A stretch of DNA of 8,136 bases from Erysipelotrichaceae bacterium (GCA_017561615.1 JAFZBT010000107.1:1-8136), one strand, 5' to 3'; positions 1 through 5,701 are shown, counted from the first letter of the stretch. Numbers and translations: made by a program. Notes: generated by a model not told the origin, from the letters alone.

Positions 1-1003
1 CCTGCGGGGCAAAGAGGACCGGACGGCCGCTGGCCATCAGCCTTTCCACGATGATCTGACCGCGGCTGAAGCCGCCGGCATAGATGATCAGGTCATAGCG
101 GCTGTAATCGATCTCCTTGAGGTCACCGGTCAGGCCGCTTTCCTCAAGCAGTATTCTCTCCACTTCATAAAGGCGGGAACCAACCATGTCATAGCTCTTC
201 TGATCGCCGGCCAGGGTTACCCGCTCACAGCCGCTGGCCAGAAGGCTTTCGCAGGTCAGCAGGTAGCCGGAAGTCGACAGACCGCTGCCGGCAAACAGCA
301 GCACATGGGCATGGCTGTCCATCCGCTTAAGCTGGTTCTTCAGATCAGACGGCTCCAGCGTATTCACGTTGGAAGAGATGGAACCGATGGCATCATAGCT
401 GAGTCCGACCGATTCGCATACCAGCTCGCCGACATAGTCGCATCCCGGCTTCAGGAACAGTCCCAGCTTGGGCAGTTCAATGGTCATGGTCTTGTCAGCC
501 CTGACGCAGCAGCCGTACAGGGAGCCGTCATTGCCGTCCAGACCGCTGGGCAGATCACAGCTGAGAACGTAGTTGTCAGCCTCGTTGACCCAGCCGATCA
601 CATAGCTGTCCGGATAGCTGATCATCTCGTCGAGATCGCTGCCGAAAAGACAGTCGACGACATAGCGGCTTTCCATGATCACATCCTTCATCAGGCGCGG
701 ATTGTCAATGACTTCCAGGCCGTTCTGGATCACCAGTTGATAATAAGGGTTCTCTGAAGAGCCGTGGTAGATGATCCTTGAGCTTAAGTGGCTGTTCTTG
801 AGCAGAAGATAGGCCAGCACCAGGCCGTAGTTGCCGTTGCTGTTGTCGCCGCAGAGAATGAGCACGTCTCTGGCCCCATCGGCCAGAACGATGTTCTGCA
901 GCGCCTGAGCGACCAGAACGGCATAGTCCTGCGGGCTGTATCTTCCTTCATTGATGTCGCGGCTTTCGATCAGCCGCATCTGTGAACTGCTGACAACTTT
1001 CAT
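1..1003 (-). CDS. nnr: Nnr-like NAD(P)H-hydrate repair protein (YjeF_N domain plus start of kinase-like dehydratase domain), 3' end missing
   Basis: The minus-strand frame is open from the ATG at 1003 to the left edge, giving 334 codons without a stop; the family is usually about 500 residues, so roughly a third is missing. Residues 1-200 resemble the YjeF_N epimerase domain: MRLIE at 9-13, a glycine-rich loop at 51-60 (CGDNSNGNYG), VVDCLFG at 115-121, and the well-kept stretch DLPSGLDGNDG at 150-160, followed by RADKT at 168-172, PKLG at 178-181 and YVGEL at 190-194. Residues 220-334 resemble the start of the ADP/ATP-dependent NAD(P)HX dehydratase domain (HVLLFAGSG at 233-241, then an alanine/serine-rich helix, DLIIYAGG at 304-311). 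In known Nnr proteins the two domains together repair hydrated NADH and NADPH in the cytoplasm. Several signature positions differ here (see findings), so activity is uncertain. The start has an AGGG (1014-1011) 7 nt upstream and lies 17 bp after the yhaM stop, so the gene is probably the last or a late gene of the leftward operon. The family call is fairly sure; full bifunctional activity is not. Confidence 0.75.
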   Translation of the reverse strand, partial: MKVVSSSQMRLIESRDINEGRYSPQDYAVLVAQALQNIVLADGARDVLILCGDNSNGNYGLVLAYLLLKNSHLSSRIIYHGSSENPYYQLVIQNGLEVIDNPRLMKDVIMESRYVVDCLFGSDLDEMISYPDSYVIGWVNEADNYVLSCDLPSGLDGNDGSLYGCCVRADKTMTIELPKLGLFLKPGCDYVGELVCESVGLSYDAIGSISSNVNTLEPSDLKNQLKRMDSHAHVLLFAGSGLSTSGYLLTCESLLASGCERVTLAGDQKSYDMVGSRLYEVERILLEESGLTGDLKEIDYSRYDLIIYAGGFSRGQIIVERLMASGRPVLFAPQ

Positions 1004-1020
1004 GTTTCTGCCCTGCCTTC

Positions 1021-1953
1021 TTACTTGATGTTATGGTTATAGAAGCTGCGGTTCTCCAGAGCGAAGTTTCTCTGGGTGAACTCCTTGGTTCCCACAGCTG
1101 AGAGTTCCTTCTGGATCATGGTCATCTTCGCATCGATGTCATCGATGTAGTGGAGGGCCTCGGCTTCAATGGTCGCCGGAAGGACCGGTGAGCCGAATTC
1201 ATGCTCCCCATGATGAGCCAGGACCATGTGCCTTAACAGCAGCACGGCCTCGGAATCGATGCCCAGCTTGTCAGCGGTCTGCTTGATGATGGTCTGGGCT
1301 ATGGAAATGTGACCGATCAGCTTGCCTTCCAGAGTATACTCGGTTACCGTACCCTCGGAAAGCTCGACTACCTTGCCGATGTCGTGCAGAAGCACGCCGG
1401 CAACCAGCAGGTCGCGGTTGAGATAGGGATAGTTTACCACCATCATGTCGGCCAGCTTGAGCATGCCGCAGATGTGGGTGGCCAGACCGCCGTAGTATTC
1501 GTGGTGATTGCGCACGGCGGCGGCGCTGCTGTAGATCTGCCGGTCATAGGTCCGGTAGACATCGGAAACGATGCGGAAGATGTCCTGATTGTTGAGGGAA
1601 TGGATGGCGTCATCGATCATCGCGCGCAGCTGCGCCTGGCTGTAGGGGCCGGTCAGCACGTATTCGCTCATGTCGATGCCCTCGTTATCCGTTTCCTCCA
1701 CGTCAATGACCTTCAGCTGCAGCTGATTGCGGTAGGAGATGACTTCTCCCCTGACCATGATGACGCGGCCCGGACGGACGATCTCCAGCTGCGGTTCCCG
1801 GACGTCCCAGAGCTTGCCTTCGATCGTGCCGGTATTGTCCCGGAAGGTAATGGAAAGATACGGCGCATTGGCATTGGTCACGCCGCTCTTGCAGGCCACC
1901 ACCAGCATCGGTCCGTCGACCTGCATCTTGCTGACAAATTCACTGATCTTCAT
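1021..1953 (-). CDS. yhaM: 3'-5' exoribonuclease of the YhaM family (OB-fold plus HD domain)
   Basis: This 310-residue protein matches the length and order of Bacillus YhaM (about 314 residues). An N-terminal OB-fold nucleic-acid-binding domain spans about residues 1-90, including ITFRDNTGTIEGKLWD at 35-50. An HD metal-dependent phosphohydrolase domain spans about 145-290. The metal-binding pattern is visible: H160 in GLATHICGML, H190-D191 in LLHDIGK, H215 in GKLIGHIS, H247-H248 in LAHHGEHEFGSP, and D271/D272 in LHYIDDID. Members of this family degrade RNA and single-stranded DNA from the 3' end in the cytoplasm and take part in mRNA turnover. The start is supported by AAGGGG at 1965-1960 with a 6-nt gap, and the first 14 bp overlap the end of recX, which implies co-transcription and probably translational coupling. 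Nothing in the sequence suggests damage. The identification is close to certain at family level; the exact substrate is inferred from homologues. Confidence 0.95.
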   Translation of the reverse strand: MKISEFVSKMQVDGPMLVVACKSGVTNANAPYLSITFRDNTGTIEGKLWDVREPQLEIVRPGRVIMVRGEVISYRNQLQLKVIDVEETDNEGIDMSEYVLTGPYSQAQLRAMIDDAIHSLNNQDIFRIVSDVYRTYDRQIYSSAAAVRNHHEYYGGLATHICGMLKLADMMVVNYPYLNRDLLVAGVLLHDIGKVVELSEGTVTEYTLEGKLIGHISIAQTIIKQTADKLGIDSEAVLLLRHMVLAHHGEHEFGSPVLPATIEAEALHYIDDIDAKMTMIQKELSAVGTKEFTQRNFALENRSFYNHNIK

Positions 1954-2749
1954 ATTCTTCCCCTTCCTGTCCGTAACATTCCTGGATCATGCTGTATTCA
2001 TAGCCCCGGGAAAGCAGATACTGTACCGTCTGCCTTCTGAGCTGAGTCCCACTGTATTTCTTCCCATAGCGGGTTACTGCCTTGGCCAGATCGCGCTGAA
2101 GATTGGCCTTTTCATTCTCCTCATCCATCTTCAGATCCAGCTGCTGAAGGATGCCGTCGATGTCTTCGAAGCCGTCAGCGGCCAGCTGCTGGCGCAGATG
2201 CTGTAGCTTCTGCCGGTAGGAACGGTTAGGATCGCGGCTCCAGATCTTCTGAGCCTTCAGCACGCCCCGACGCAGTTCTTCCTGCTCATCGACATCGGCG
2301 ATGAGCTGGCAGGCCGTCTGGCGGTCAATGCCCCGTCCGGTTAAATTATACAATGTTTTGCGGCGCCCTAACAGTTTATTCTGGTCGGCGTAAAGCTGGG
2401 AAGCAGCCACATTGCCGTCATTGAGATAGCCGGTCTGCTTCAGGGTGTTCAGTATCCTTTCGCCGTCTTCGGCAGGCAGTTCCTTCATTCTGGAAAGGAC
2501 CTGCCTCATTTCCTTTTCGGTATGGTCGCTGGCCGCCAGCTTGCGCAGGCAGCGGCGGTAACAGTAACAGTAGGTATGCTGCTGATTAAGCCGCTCGGCG
2601 GTCTGCTGATCGACGATGTCCCCGGCGGAAAGCGGCTGCCGGAGATAATCATCCAGAAGGATCCGGTAGACCCGGCTGCTCTGCTGATCTTCACAGCGCA
2701 GCGAGACGACGTCGCCGTCGATCTTAATCTTCTTAACGGTCAGTTCCAT
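1940..2749 (-). CDS. recX: Regulatory protein RecX
   Basis: This 269-residue protein has the size of the long Bacillota RecX (about 264 residues). The mostly helical, charged sequence shows the tandem three-helix repeats of the family: the pattern of a conserved arginine-rich helix followed by a turn such as TGYLND (residues 115-120) recurs near 155-200 and again near 230-262 (RYGKKYSGTQLRRQTVQYLLSRGY). RecX binds the RecA filament in the cytoplasm and modulates strand exchange during recombination and the SOS response. The N-terminal 60 residues form a beta-rich segment that is typical of the Gram-positive form. The ATG overlaps the upstream HAD gene by 17 bp, with GGGGAAG ending 8 nt before the start. 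The recX-yhaM overlap suggests that the two are made from one message. recA is not in the window, so the RecA link rests on family knowledge. Confidence 0.88.
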   Translation of the reverse strand: MELTVKKIKIDGDVVSLRCEDQQSSRVYRILLDDYLRQPLSAGDIVDQQTAERLNQQHTYCYCYRRCLRKLAASDHTEKEMRQVLSRMKELPAEDGERILNTLKQTGYLNDGNVAASQLYADQNKLLGRRKTLYNLTGRGIDRQTACQLIADVDEQEELRRGVLKAQKIWSRDPNRSYRQKLQHLRQQLAADGFEDIDGILQQLDLKMDEENEKANLQRDLAKAVTRYGKKYSGTQLRRQTVQYLLSRGYEYSMIQECYGQEGEEYEDQ

Positions 2750-3317
2750 CCGCTGTTCTTCCCCATTCTTCCAGGCTTTCTCCCTTTACCAGCCAGGCTT
2801 TTTGAGCCAGAGCGGCCAGCGGGTCGTCAGAATGGGAATCCGAATAGAATTCCTCGATCTGAGAACGGTCATAGCCGGCTCTTTCCATCTCCGTGATCTT
2901 CTGAGCGCGCGAGCAGTTGGGCCGGCGGACTTCTCCGGTCTTTCTGTCGACATCGGAAGCTACCAGGTGGCTGATGAACAGCCGGCGGCAGGCGCCCTCA
3001 ACGAGAAACTGCGGCGAACCGCTGATGACCAGATCGTCATCGCGGTGCTTCTGAAGATACCAGCCGTGTACTCTCTCTATATTCTTATCCCAGAAATCCT
3101 CAAGATCCCCGTCAACATCGTCAAGCAGCGGCAGAAAGCTGTACAGATGTCTTTTCATCTCCGTGATGTCGATGATTTTCAGGCCGTAAAGAAGGAATCC
3201 CCATAACTGTCCAGGCAGGCATTTCAGGATGCGGGGATGGCGGCGGAGACAGTAAAACAGGAAGTCAGCCGTGCTGTTGCGGTGATAGATTGTCTTGTCA
3301 AAATCGTACACGTTCAT
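2733..3317 (-). CDS. HAD-superfamily phosphatase, subfamily IB-like
   Basis: This 194-residue protein has all four HAD motifs. Motif I is YDFDKT (residues 4-9) with the nucleophile Asp5 and the acid/base Asp7. Motif II is VISGS (97-101) with Ser99. Motif III is Lys140 in RAQKI. Motif IV is YSDSHSDDPL (158-167) with acidic Asp160, Asp164 and Asp165. The helical segment at about 12-80 between motifs I and II is the C1 cap seen in phosphoserine-phosphatase-like IB enzymes. It is therefore probably a cytoplasmic Mg2+-dependent phosphomonoesterase; the substrate cannot be read from the sequence. Motif I sits at the extreme N-terminus and an in-frame TGA lies only five codons upstream, so the ATG at 3317 is nearly forced. 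Yet no ribosome binding site precedes it; an extended -10 motif ends 6 nt before the start instead (see findings). It is the first gene of the leftward HAD-recX-yhaM-nnr run and overlaps recX by 17 bp. Confidence 0.9.
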   Translation of the reverse strand: MNVYDFDKTIYHRNSTADFLFYCLRRHPRILKCLPGQLWGFLLYGLKIIDITEMKRHLYSFLPLLDDVDGDLEDFWDKNIERVHGWYLQKHRDDDLVISGSPQFLVEGACRRLFISHLVASDVDRKTGEVRRPNCSRAQKITEMERAGYDRSQIEEFYSDSHSDDPLAALAQKAWLVKGESLEEWGRTADGTDR

Positions 3318-3323
3318 ATGGTT

Positions 3324-3332
3324 ATGATATCA
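3324..3332 (-). promoter_or_regulatory. Candidate extended -10 promoter of the HAD-recX-yhaM-nnr operon
   Basis: On the minus strand the bases read TGATATCAT, that is TG, one base, then TATCAT (3329-3324), a one-mismatch extended -10. Six bases (AACCAT) separate it from the ATG, so the usual start point +1 would fall on or next to the A of the start codon. No good -35 hexamer is seen at 16-18 bp; a TTGAAA upstream is only 12 bp away. This would give a leaderless mRNA. An alternative upstream promoter is listed separately. Confidence 0.45.
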
Positions 3333-3383
3333 CACAATTTCTTTCAAAATCACATTATTTCACATATAGTTTACATAATTGTG

Positions 3384-3405
3384 TATGGTATTGGATGCTA
3401 CCATA
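3384..3405 (-). other. Small hairpin in the AT-rich gap before the HAD gene
   Basis: A perfect 7-bp inverted repeat (TATGGTA at 3384-3390 and TACCATA at 3399-3405) has an 8-nt loop. An outer 8-bp inverted repeat, ACACAATT at 3332-3339 and AATTGTGT at 3377-3384, lies beside it. No T-tract follows, so it is not a typical terminator. It could be RNA structure in a leader or a protein site; I see no known riboswitch or T-box motif. The rest of 3318-3478 holds no supported gene. Confidence 0.35.
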
Positions 3406-3458
3406 AAGGTGCAAGTAAAGAGAGTGCTTGTAGAATATTCTCCTTTCTATTTTTGAAT

Positions 3459-3464
3459 ATTATA
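3459..3464 (-). promoter_or_regulatory. Alternative upstream -10 box for the HAD operon
   Basis: A perfect TATAAT on the minus strand lies just downstream of the tdk terminator and about 140 bp before the HAD gene. The -35 region (TGCTTT at 17 bp) is poor and lies inside the terminator stem. If used, it would give a leader of about 135 nt that contains a GAAAGGAGA motif with no clear start codon behind it, and a 7-bp hairpin. Weak evidence: one hexamer in AT-rich DNA. Confidence 0.25.
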
Positions 3465-3478
3465 TCCCCCTTAAACGT

Positions 3479-3507
3479 AATAAAGCAGGACGCCGTCCTG
3501 CTTTATT
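3479..3507 (-). terminator. Intrinsic terminator after tdk
   Basis: A perfect 13-bp stem (AATAAAGCAGGAC at 3479-3491, partner 3495-3507) with a 3-nt loop starts 12 nt downstream of the tdk stop codon. On the minus strand the stem ends in CTTTATT followed by ACGTTT, so part of the T-tract is inside the stem. On the plus strand it is followed by CATTTTTATT, so it could also stop rightward transcription. Its position right after tdk makes tdk the natural client. Confidence 0.85.
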
Positions 3508-3519
3508 CATTTTTATTCG

Positions 3520-4101
3520 TTATTCGTTACGGCTGCGGTGATTCTTGATCATGTCATGCCAGCAGCTCCAGCAGACACCTTCATAGAGATCATTGCCGCC
3601 GATGACCACCTGGGCACCGTCCACGCAGACATAGCCGTCGGAGTCGAAGCGGGCGTTGACCGTCGCCTTGGCGCCGCAGCGGCAGATGCTCTTGATCTCG
3701 GTAATGGAATCCGCCAGTTCAAACAGGCGCTTGCTGCCGGGGAAAAGGTGCGTCTGGAAGTCGGCTCTTAAGCCGAAGCACAGCACCGGAATATTTCTTT
3801 CCGAAACGATGATCCGCAGATCGTCGACCTGTTCAGGCGTCAGAAACTGACACTCATCGCAGATGATGACGTCGATGCCGTCAGGGCAGCGCTTCAGAAT
3901 GCTGTCGCCGGCAGCGATGACATCCGCCTCCGCCTGCAGTCCGATCCGGGACTTCAGGATGGTGGCGCCGTCGCGGTTGTCGGTAGCCGGCTTGATCAGC
4001 CAGACCTTCTTGCCCTTCTCCATGTAGTTGAACCTCGTCATCAGGGCATTTGCCGTCTTGGAGGAATCCATCGCACCGAATTTGAAATAAAGCTTAGCCA
4101 T
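3520..4101 (-). CDS. tdk: Thymidine kinase
   Basis: This 193-residue protein is a type II (TK1-like) thymidine kinase, which phosphorylates thymidine with ATP in the cytoplasm for dTMP salvage. The P-loop is GAMDSSKT (residues 9-16, Lys15). The Walker B and catalytic region is DVIICDECQFL (77-87), with Glu83 the likely catalytic base. GLRADFQ (110-116) follows. The C-terminal zinc site and lasso show ICRCG (Cys140, Cys142), the thymidine-binding VVIGGNDLYE (165-174) and CWSC (Cys177, Cys180). The CxC spacing and the lasso closely resemble E. coli Tdk. Ser14 replaces the usual glycine before the P-loop lysine. The start is supported by AGAAGG (4115-4110) with an 8-nt gap and an extended -10 at 4136-4128. 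It is transcribed alone, diverging from the membrane-protein/pseudouridine-synthase pair and ending at the terminator at 3479-3507. The ends look complete. Confidence 0.97.
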   Translation of the reverse strand: MAKLYFKFGAMDSSKTANALMTRFNYMEKGKKVWLIKPATDNRDGATILKSRIGLQAEADVIAAGDSILKRCPDGIDVIICDECQFLTPEQVDDLRIIVSERNIPVLCFGLRADFQTHLFPGSKRLFELADSITEIKSICRCGAKATVNARFDSDGYVCVDGAQVVIGGNDLYEGVCWSCWHDMIKNHRSRNE

Positions 4102-4127
4102 TGTGGTTACCTTCTCTCTGTAAGTAA

Positions 4128-4136
4128 ATTATATCA
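4128..4136 (-). promoter_or_regulatory. Extended -10 promoter of tdk
   Basis: The minus strand reads TGATATAAT: TG, one base, then a perfect TATAAT (4133-4128), about 27 bp before the tdk start. The -35 region has no good match, which fits an extended -10 promoter. It lies in the left arm of the 13-bp inverted repeat. Confidence 0.75.
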
Positions 4137-4151
4137 CCGCCAAAGGCCCTG

Positions 4152-4160
4152 TGATATAAT
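4152..4160 (+). promoter_or_regulatory. Extended -10 promoter of the membrane protein / pseudouridine synthase pair
   Basis: The plus strand reads TGATATAAT with a perfect TATAAT at 4155-4160, the mirror image of the tdk promoter. The expected -35 window (4132-4137, TATCAC) is poor and overlaps the tdk -10. The ribosome binding site AAAGGAGG at 4173-4180 and ATG at 4188 follow at sensible distances. Confidence 0.75.
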
Positions 4161-4187
4161 TTAGGCGGAATTAAAGGAGGAAGAATC

Positions 4188-4409
4188 ATGTCTGATACCT
4201 TCAGGATCATCCTGGTGCCGCTGTGCTTGACGCTGGTCCTTTTTTCCCTCATCGTGATGACCGTCTTCCGCCGGCTGATCAGCCATGGCGATCAGATGAC
4301 GAATGAACAGCTGAAGAAGACGAAGCTCTTCGCATTCATTCTGCTGGCTCATATCATTATCTCCCTTCTGGTGATCAGCGTCTATCTGCTGATCAGGTTC
4401 ATGAGATAA
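4188..4409 (+). CDS. Small two-helix membrane protein of unknown function
   Basis: This 73-residue protein is supported as a real gene by a near-perfect AAAGGAGG (4173-4180) 7 nt before the ATG, an extended -10 promoter, and a TAATG stop/start overlap with the next gene. Two hydrophobic segments, at about residues 6-27 and 47-69, are long enough to cross the membrane. The loop between them (28-46) is basic (Arg28, Arg29, Lys43, Lys44, Lys46), so the positive-inside rule predicts a helical hairpin with both ends outside and the loop in the cytoplasm. There is no signal peptide cleavage site, cysteine pair or recognisable motif. I do not recognise the family. Co-transcription with an RNA-modifying enzyme does not by itself suggest a role. 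Confidence 0.85.
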   Translation: MSDTFRIILVPLCLTLVLFSLIVMTVFRRLISHGDQMTNEQLKKTKLFAFILLAHIIISLLVISVYLLIRFMR

Positions 4410-5278
4410 TGAACGGCTGCCTTACCTTAACCGTTAACCGCGACTGCCGGCTGGAAGAACTGCTCAGAGAGCAGCTTTGCCTTTCCCGCCGCAGTATTAG
4501 TTCGGCAATGCAGGAAGAGCGCCTGCGCCTTGACGGCCGGCTTCTCAAACAGGACGCTGAGCTGCATCAGGGCGACCGGCTGCTCTTTTACTATGCCAAG
4601 CCGCAGCCGCTGAACTACAAACCGGTCAGTTTTGATCTGAAGATCCTGTATGAAGATGATCTGCTGCTGGTCGTCGACAAGCCGGAGGGATACATCATCC
4701 ATTCCGACGGTACCGAGGAAAGCCGGCGCAGCGACCCTCTTACGGTCAACAACTTCGTGGCCGGATACTATGAAAGGACCGGTCAGAGCCACGGCATCTA
4801 CAATCTGCACCGGCTGGACCGGGAGACTTCAGGCTGTCTGCTCTACTGCAAGGAATCCTATCTGGTCTCCTACTTCTCCCACGCCATCGAAAACAAGCAG
4901 ATCAGGCGCAGCTATCTGGCCATGGTGGAAGGAGTGCTGCGCAGACCGGTGATGATTGACAGGCCGATCGGAAGAGACCGGCATGTTTCCAACCGCTTCC
5001 GGATCTCCCGAACCGGCAAGAATGCCGTGACTGAAGTCACGCCGCTGAGCCGCGGCAAAGGCGTTACTCTGGTAAGCTGCCTGCTGCAGACCGGCCGGAC
5101 GCACCAGATCCGCGTCCACCTCTCCTCGATCGGCCATCCGATCGTCGGCGATGTCATGTACGGCGCAAAGGAAAACAAGAGGATGATGCTTCACTCCTGG
5201 CAACTGGAGTTCTACAGTCCTCTTGTCAATGAAACGGTTACGGTAATCTGCCCGCCTGACGACTGCTTCAGTCTTTGA
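4409..5278 (+). CDS. RluA-family rRNA pseudouridine synthase with S4 domain
   Basis: This 289-residue protein has the RluD/RluC-like order. An N-terminal S4 RNA-binding domain (about 13-60, LEELLREQL...SRRSISSAMQ...LRLDGR) is followed by the synthase fold. The catalytic motif HRLDRETSG (134-142) carries the nucleophile Asp137. KPEGYIIHSD (91-100) and the C-terminal LLQTGRTHQIRVHL (226-239) with GHPIVGD (242-248) are the other family signatures. Such enzymes turn specific uridines of 23S rRNA into pseudouridine in the cytoplasm; the exact target (RluA, C or D type) cannot be fixed from sequence alone. The ATG shares one base with the previous TAA (TAATG) and has no strong ribosome binding site, so translation is probably coupled to the small membrane protein. 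Its last 11 bp overlap the 3' end of the opposing pyrophosphatase-like gene, leaving no room for its own terminator. Confidence 0.95.
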   Translation: MNGCLTLTVNRDCRLEELLREQLCLSRRSISSAMQEERLRLDGRLLKQDAELHQGDRLLFYYAKPQPLNYKPVSFDLKILYEDDLLLVVDKPEGYIIHSDGTEESRRSDPLTVNNFVAGYYERTGQSHGIYNLHRLDRETSGCLLYCKESYLVSYFSHAIENKQIRRSYLAMVEGVLRRPVMIDRPIGRDRHVSNRFRISRTGKNAVTEVTPLSRGKGVTLVSCLLQTGRTHQIRVHLSSIGHPIVGDVMYGAKENKRMMLHSWQLEFYSPLVNETVTVICPPDDCFSL

Positions 5279-5648
5279 CGGCCCAGGCCGGGGTATCCTT
5301 GCCCCGTCTGATGATGACCGTCTTCTGGAAATCCGTCTGATTGAGGAATTCCAGGATCTTTCTGGTCTCATCATCCGTACAGCCGGCCAGAAGCTTGACT
5401 TCAATGTCTTTCTTCAGAATGTCGGCGCAGACGACCAGAGCATCAACGCGGGAGGTATTGAGTGAGCCCACATACACGTTGATCTTCTCGTCAGAAACAT
5501 CGTCACCCAGGGTGCCGTAGTCAACCGGATAGACCAGGTTATTATAGAAAGCATGTGTCGAGCCCTTGGGCTGGTTGATCGTCAGATCGCTGGAAAGATA
5601 CAGCGTATCGACTTTCTGCCAGAAATAGGCATTGTTTTCAAACTCCAC
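5268..5648 (-). CDS. Inorganic-pyrophosphatase-like protein with altered active site
   Basis: I place the start at GTG 5648 (126 residues). AAGGTGAT, a strong ribosome binding site, lies 7 nt upstream, and FW at residues 9-10 then falls where related short Clostridia-type pyrophosphatase-like proteins begin. An ATG at 5690 (140 residues) is possible but has no ribosome binding site and lies only 5 nt from the -10 box. From the GTG start the family landmarks are PKGSTH (27-32), YPVDYG (40-45), a DEKIN stretch (53-57) before VYVGS (58-62), KKDIEVK (79-85) and VIIRRG (111-116). In true family I enzymes the acidic residues of these loops bind Mg2+ and hydrolyse pyrophosphate. Here several are replaced, so hydrolysis is doubtful (see findings). 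The gene is transcribed alone and leftward, and meets the RluA-family gene tail to tail with an 11-bp overlap. The fold assignment comes from recalled family patterns and is fairly likely. Confidence 0.72.
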   Translation of the reverse strand: MEFENNAYFWQKVDTLYLSSDLTINQPKGSTHAFYNNLVYPVDYGTLGDDVSDEKINVYVGSLNTSRVDALVVCADILKKDIEVKLLAGCTDDETRKILEFLNQTDFQKTVIIRRGKDTPAWAVKD

Positions 5649-5660
5649 AATATCACCTTC
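5649..5660 (-). promoter_or_regulatory. Ribosome binding site that decides the start of the pyrophosphatase-like gene
   Basis: The minus strand reads GAAGGTGATA (5660-5651), complementary to the 16S rRNA 3' end. AAGG (5659-5656) is 7 nt before GTG 5648. This argues for the GTG start over the upstream ATG at 5690. Confidence 0.65.
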
Positions 5661-5695
5661 CAAATCGTTAATGGTATTATATATAACCATAATTT

Positions 5696-5701
5696 ATTAT
5701 A
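5696..5701 (-). promoter_or_regulatory. -10 box of the pyrophosphatase-like gene
   Basis: A perfect TATAAT on the minus strand is preceded directly by TG. The expected transcription start is near 5690, giving a leader of about 40 nt to the GTG start. No clear -35 is seen; TTGTCC lies only 14 bp upstream. Confidence 0.5.

Larger units (their letters stand above)
4125..4163. repeat. Perfect 13-bp inverted repeat with 13-bp spacer between divergent genes
   Basis: The arms are TAAATTATATCAC (4125-4137) and GTGATATAATTTA (4151-4163), exact reverse complements, around a GC-rich 13-bp spacer. Each arm contains an outward-facing extended -10 element, one for tdk and one for the membrane-protein gene. 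The 21 bp between the two TATAAT boxes is too short for two polymerases to bind at once. Confidence 0.9.

Noticed and set aside
305..985. Two plus-strand open frames of 150 and 65 codons
   Set aside because: Both are antisense to the Nnr-like gene, which has recognisable domain motifs, an upstream AGGG and an operon position.
1309..2040. A 243-codon open frame on the plus strand opposite yhaM and recX
   Set aside because: It lies entirely antisense to two well-identified genes, crosses their junction, has low-complexity composition (V/H/D-rich) and no ribosome binding site; a shadow frame.
3363..3425. A possible 19-codon leader peptide starting at TTG on the minus strand before the HAD gene
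   Set aside because: No ribosome binding site at a suitable distance and no codon pattern that suggests attenuation.
3520..4101. P-loop Ser14 of thymidine kinase as a disabling change
   Set aside because: The lysine and following Thr are intact, other catalytic and zinc residues are present, and as I recall SSKT-type P-loops occur in other bacterial thymidine kinases.
5285..5310. CGGGG/CCCCG hairpin near the pseudouridine synthase stop as its terminator
   Set aside because: The stem is only 5 bp and is followed by no T-tract; it lies inside the coding region of the opposing gene.
4829..5404. A 191-codon minus-strand open frame opposite the pseudouridine synthase
   Set aside because: Overlaps the catalytic and C-terminal motifs of a clear gene and the end of the pyrophosphatase-like gene; no recognisable protein features.
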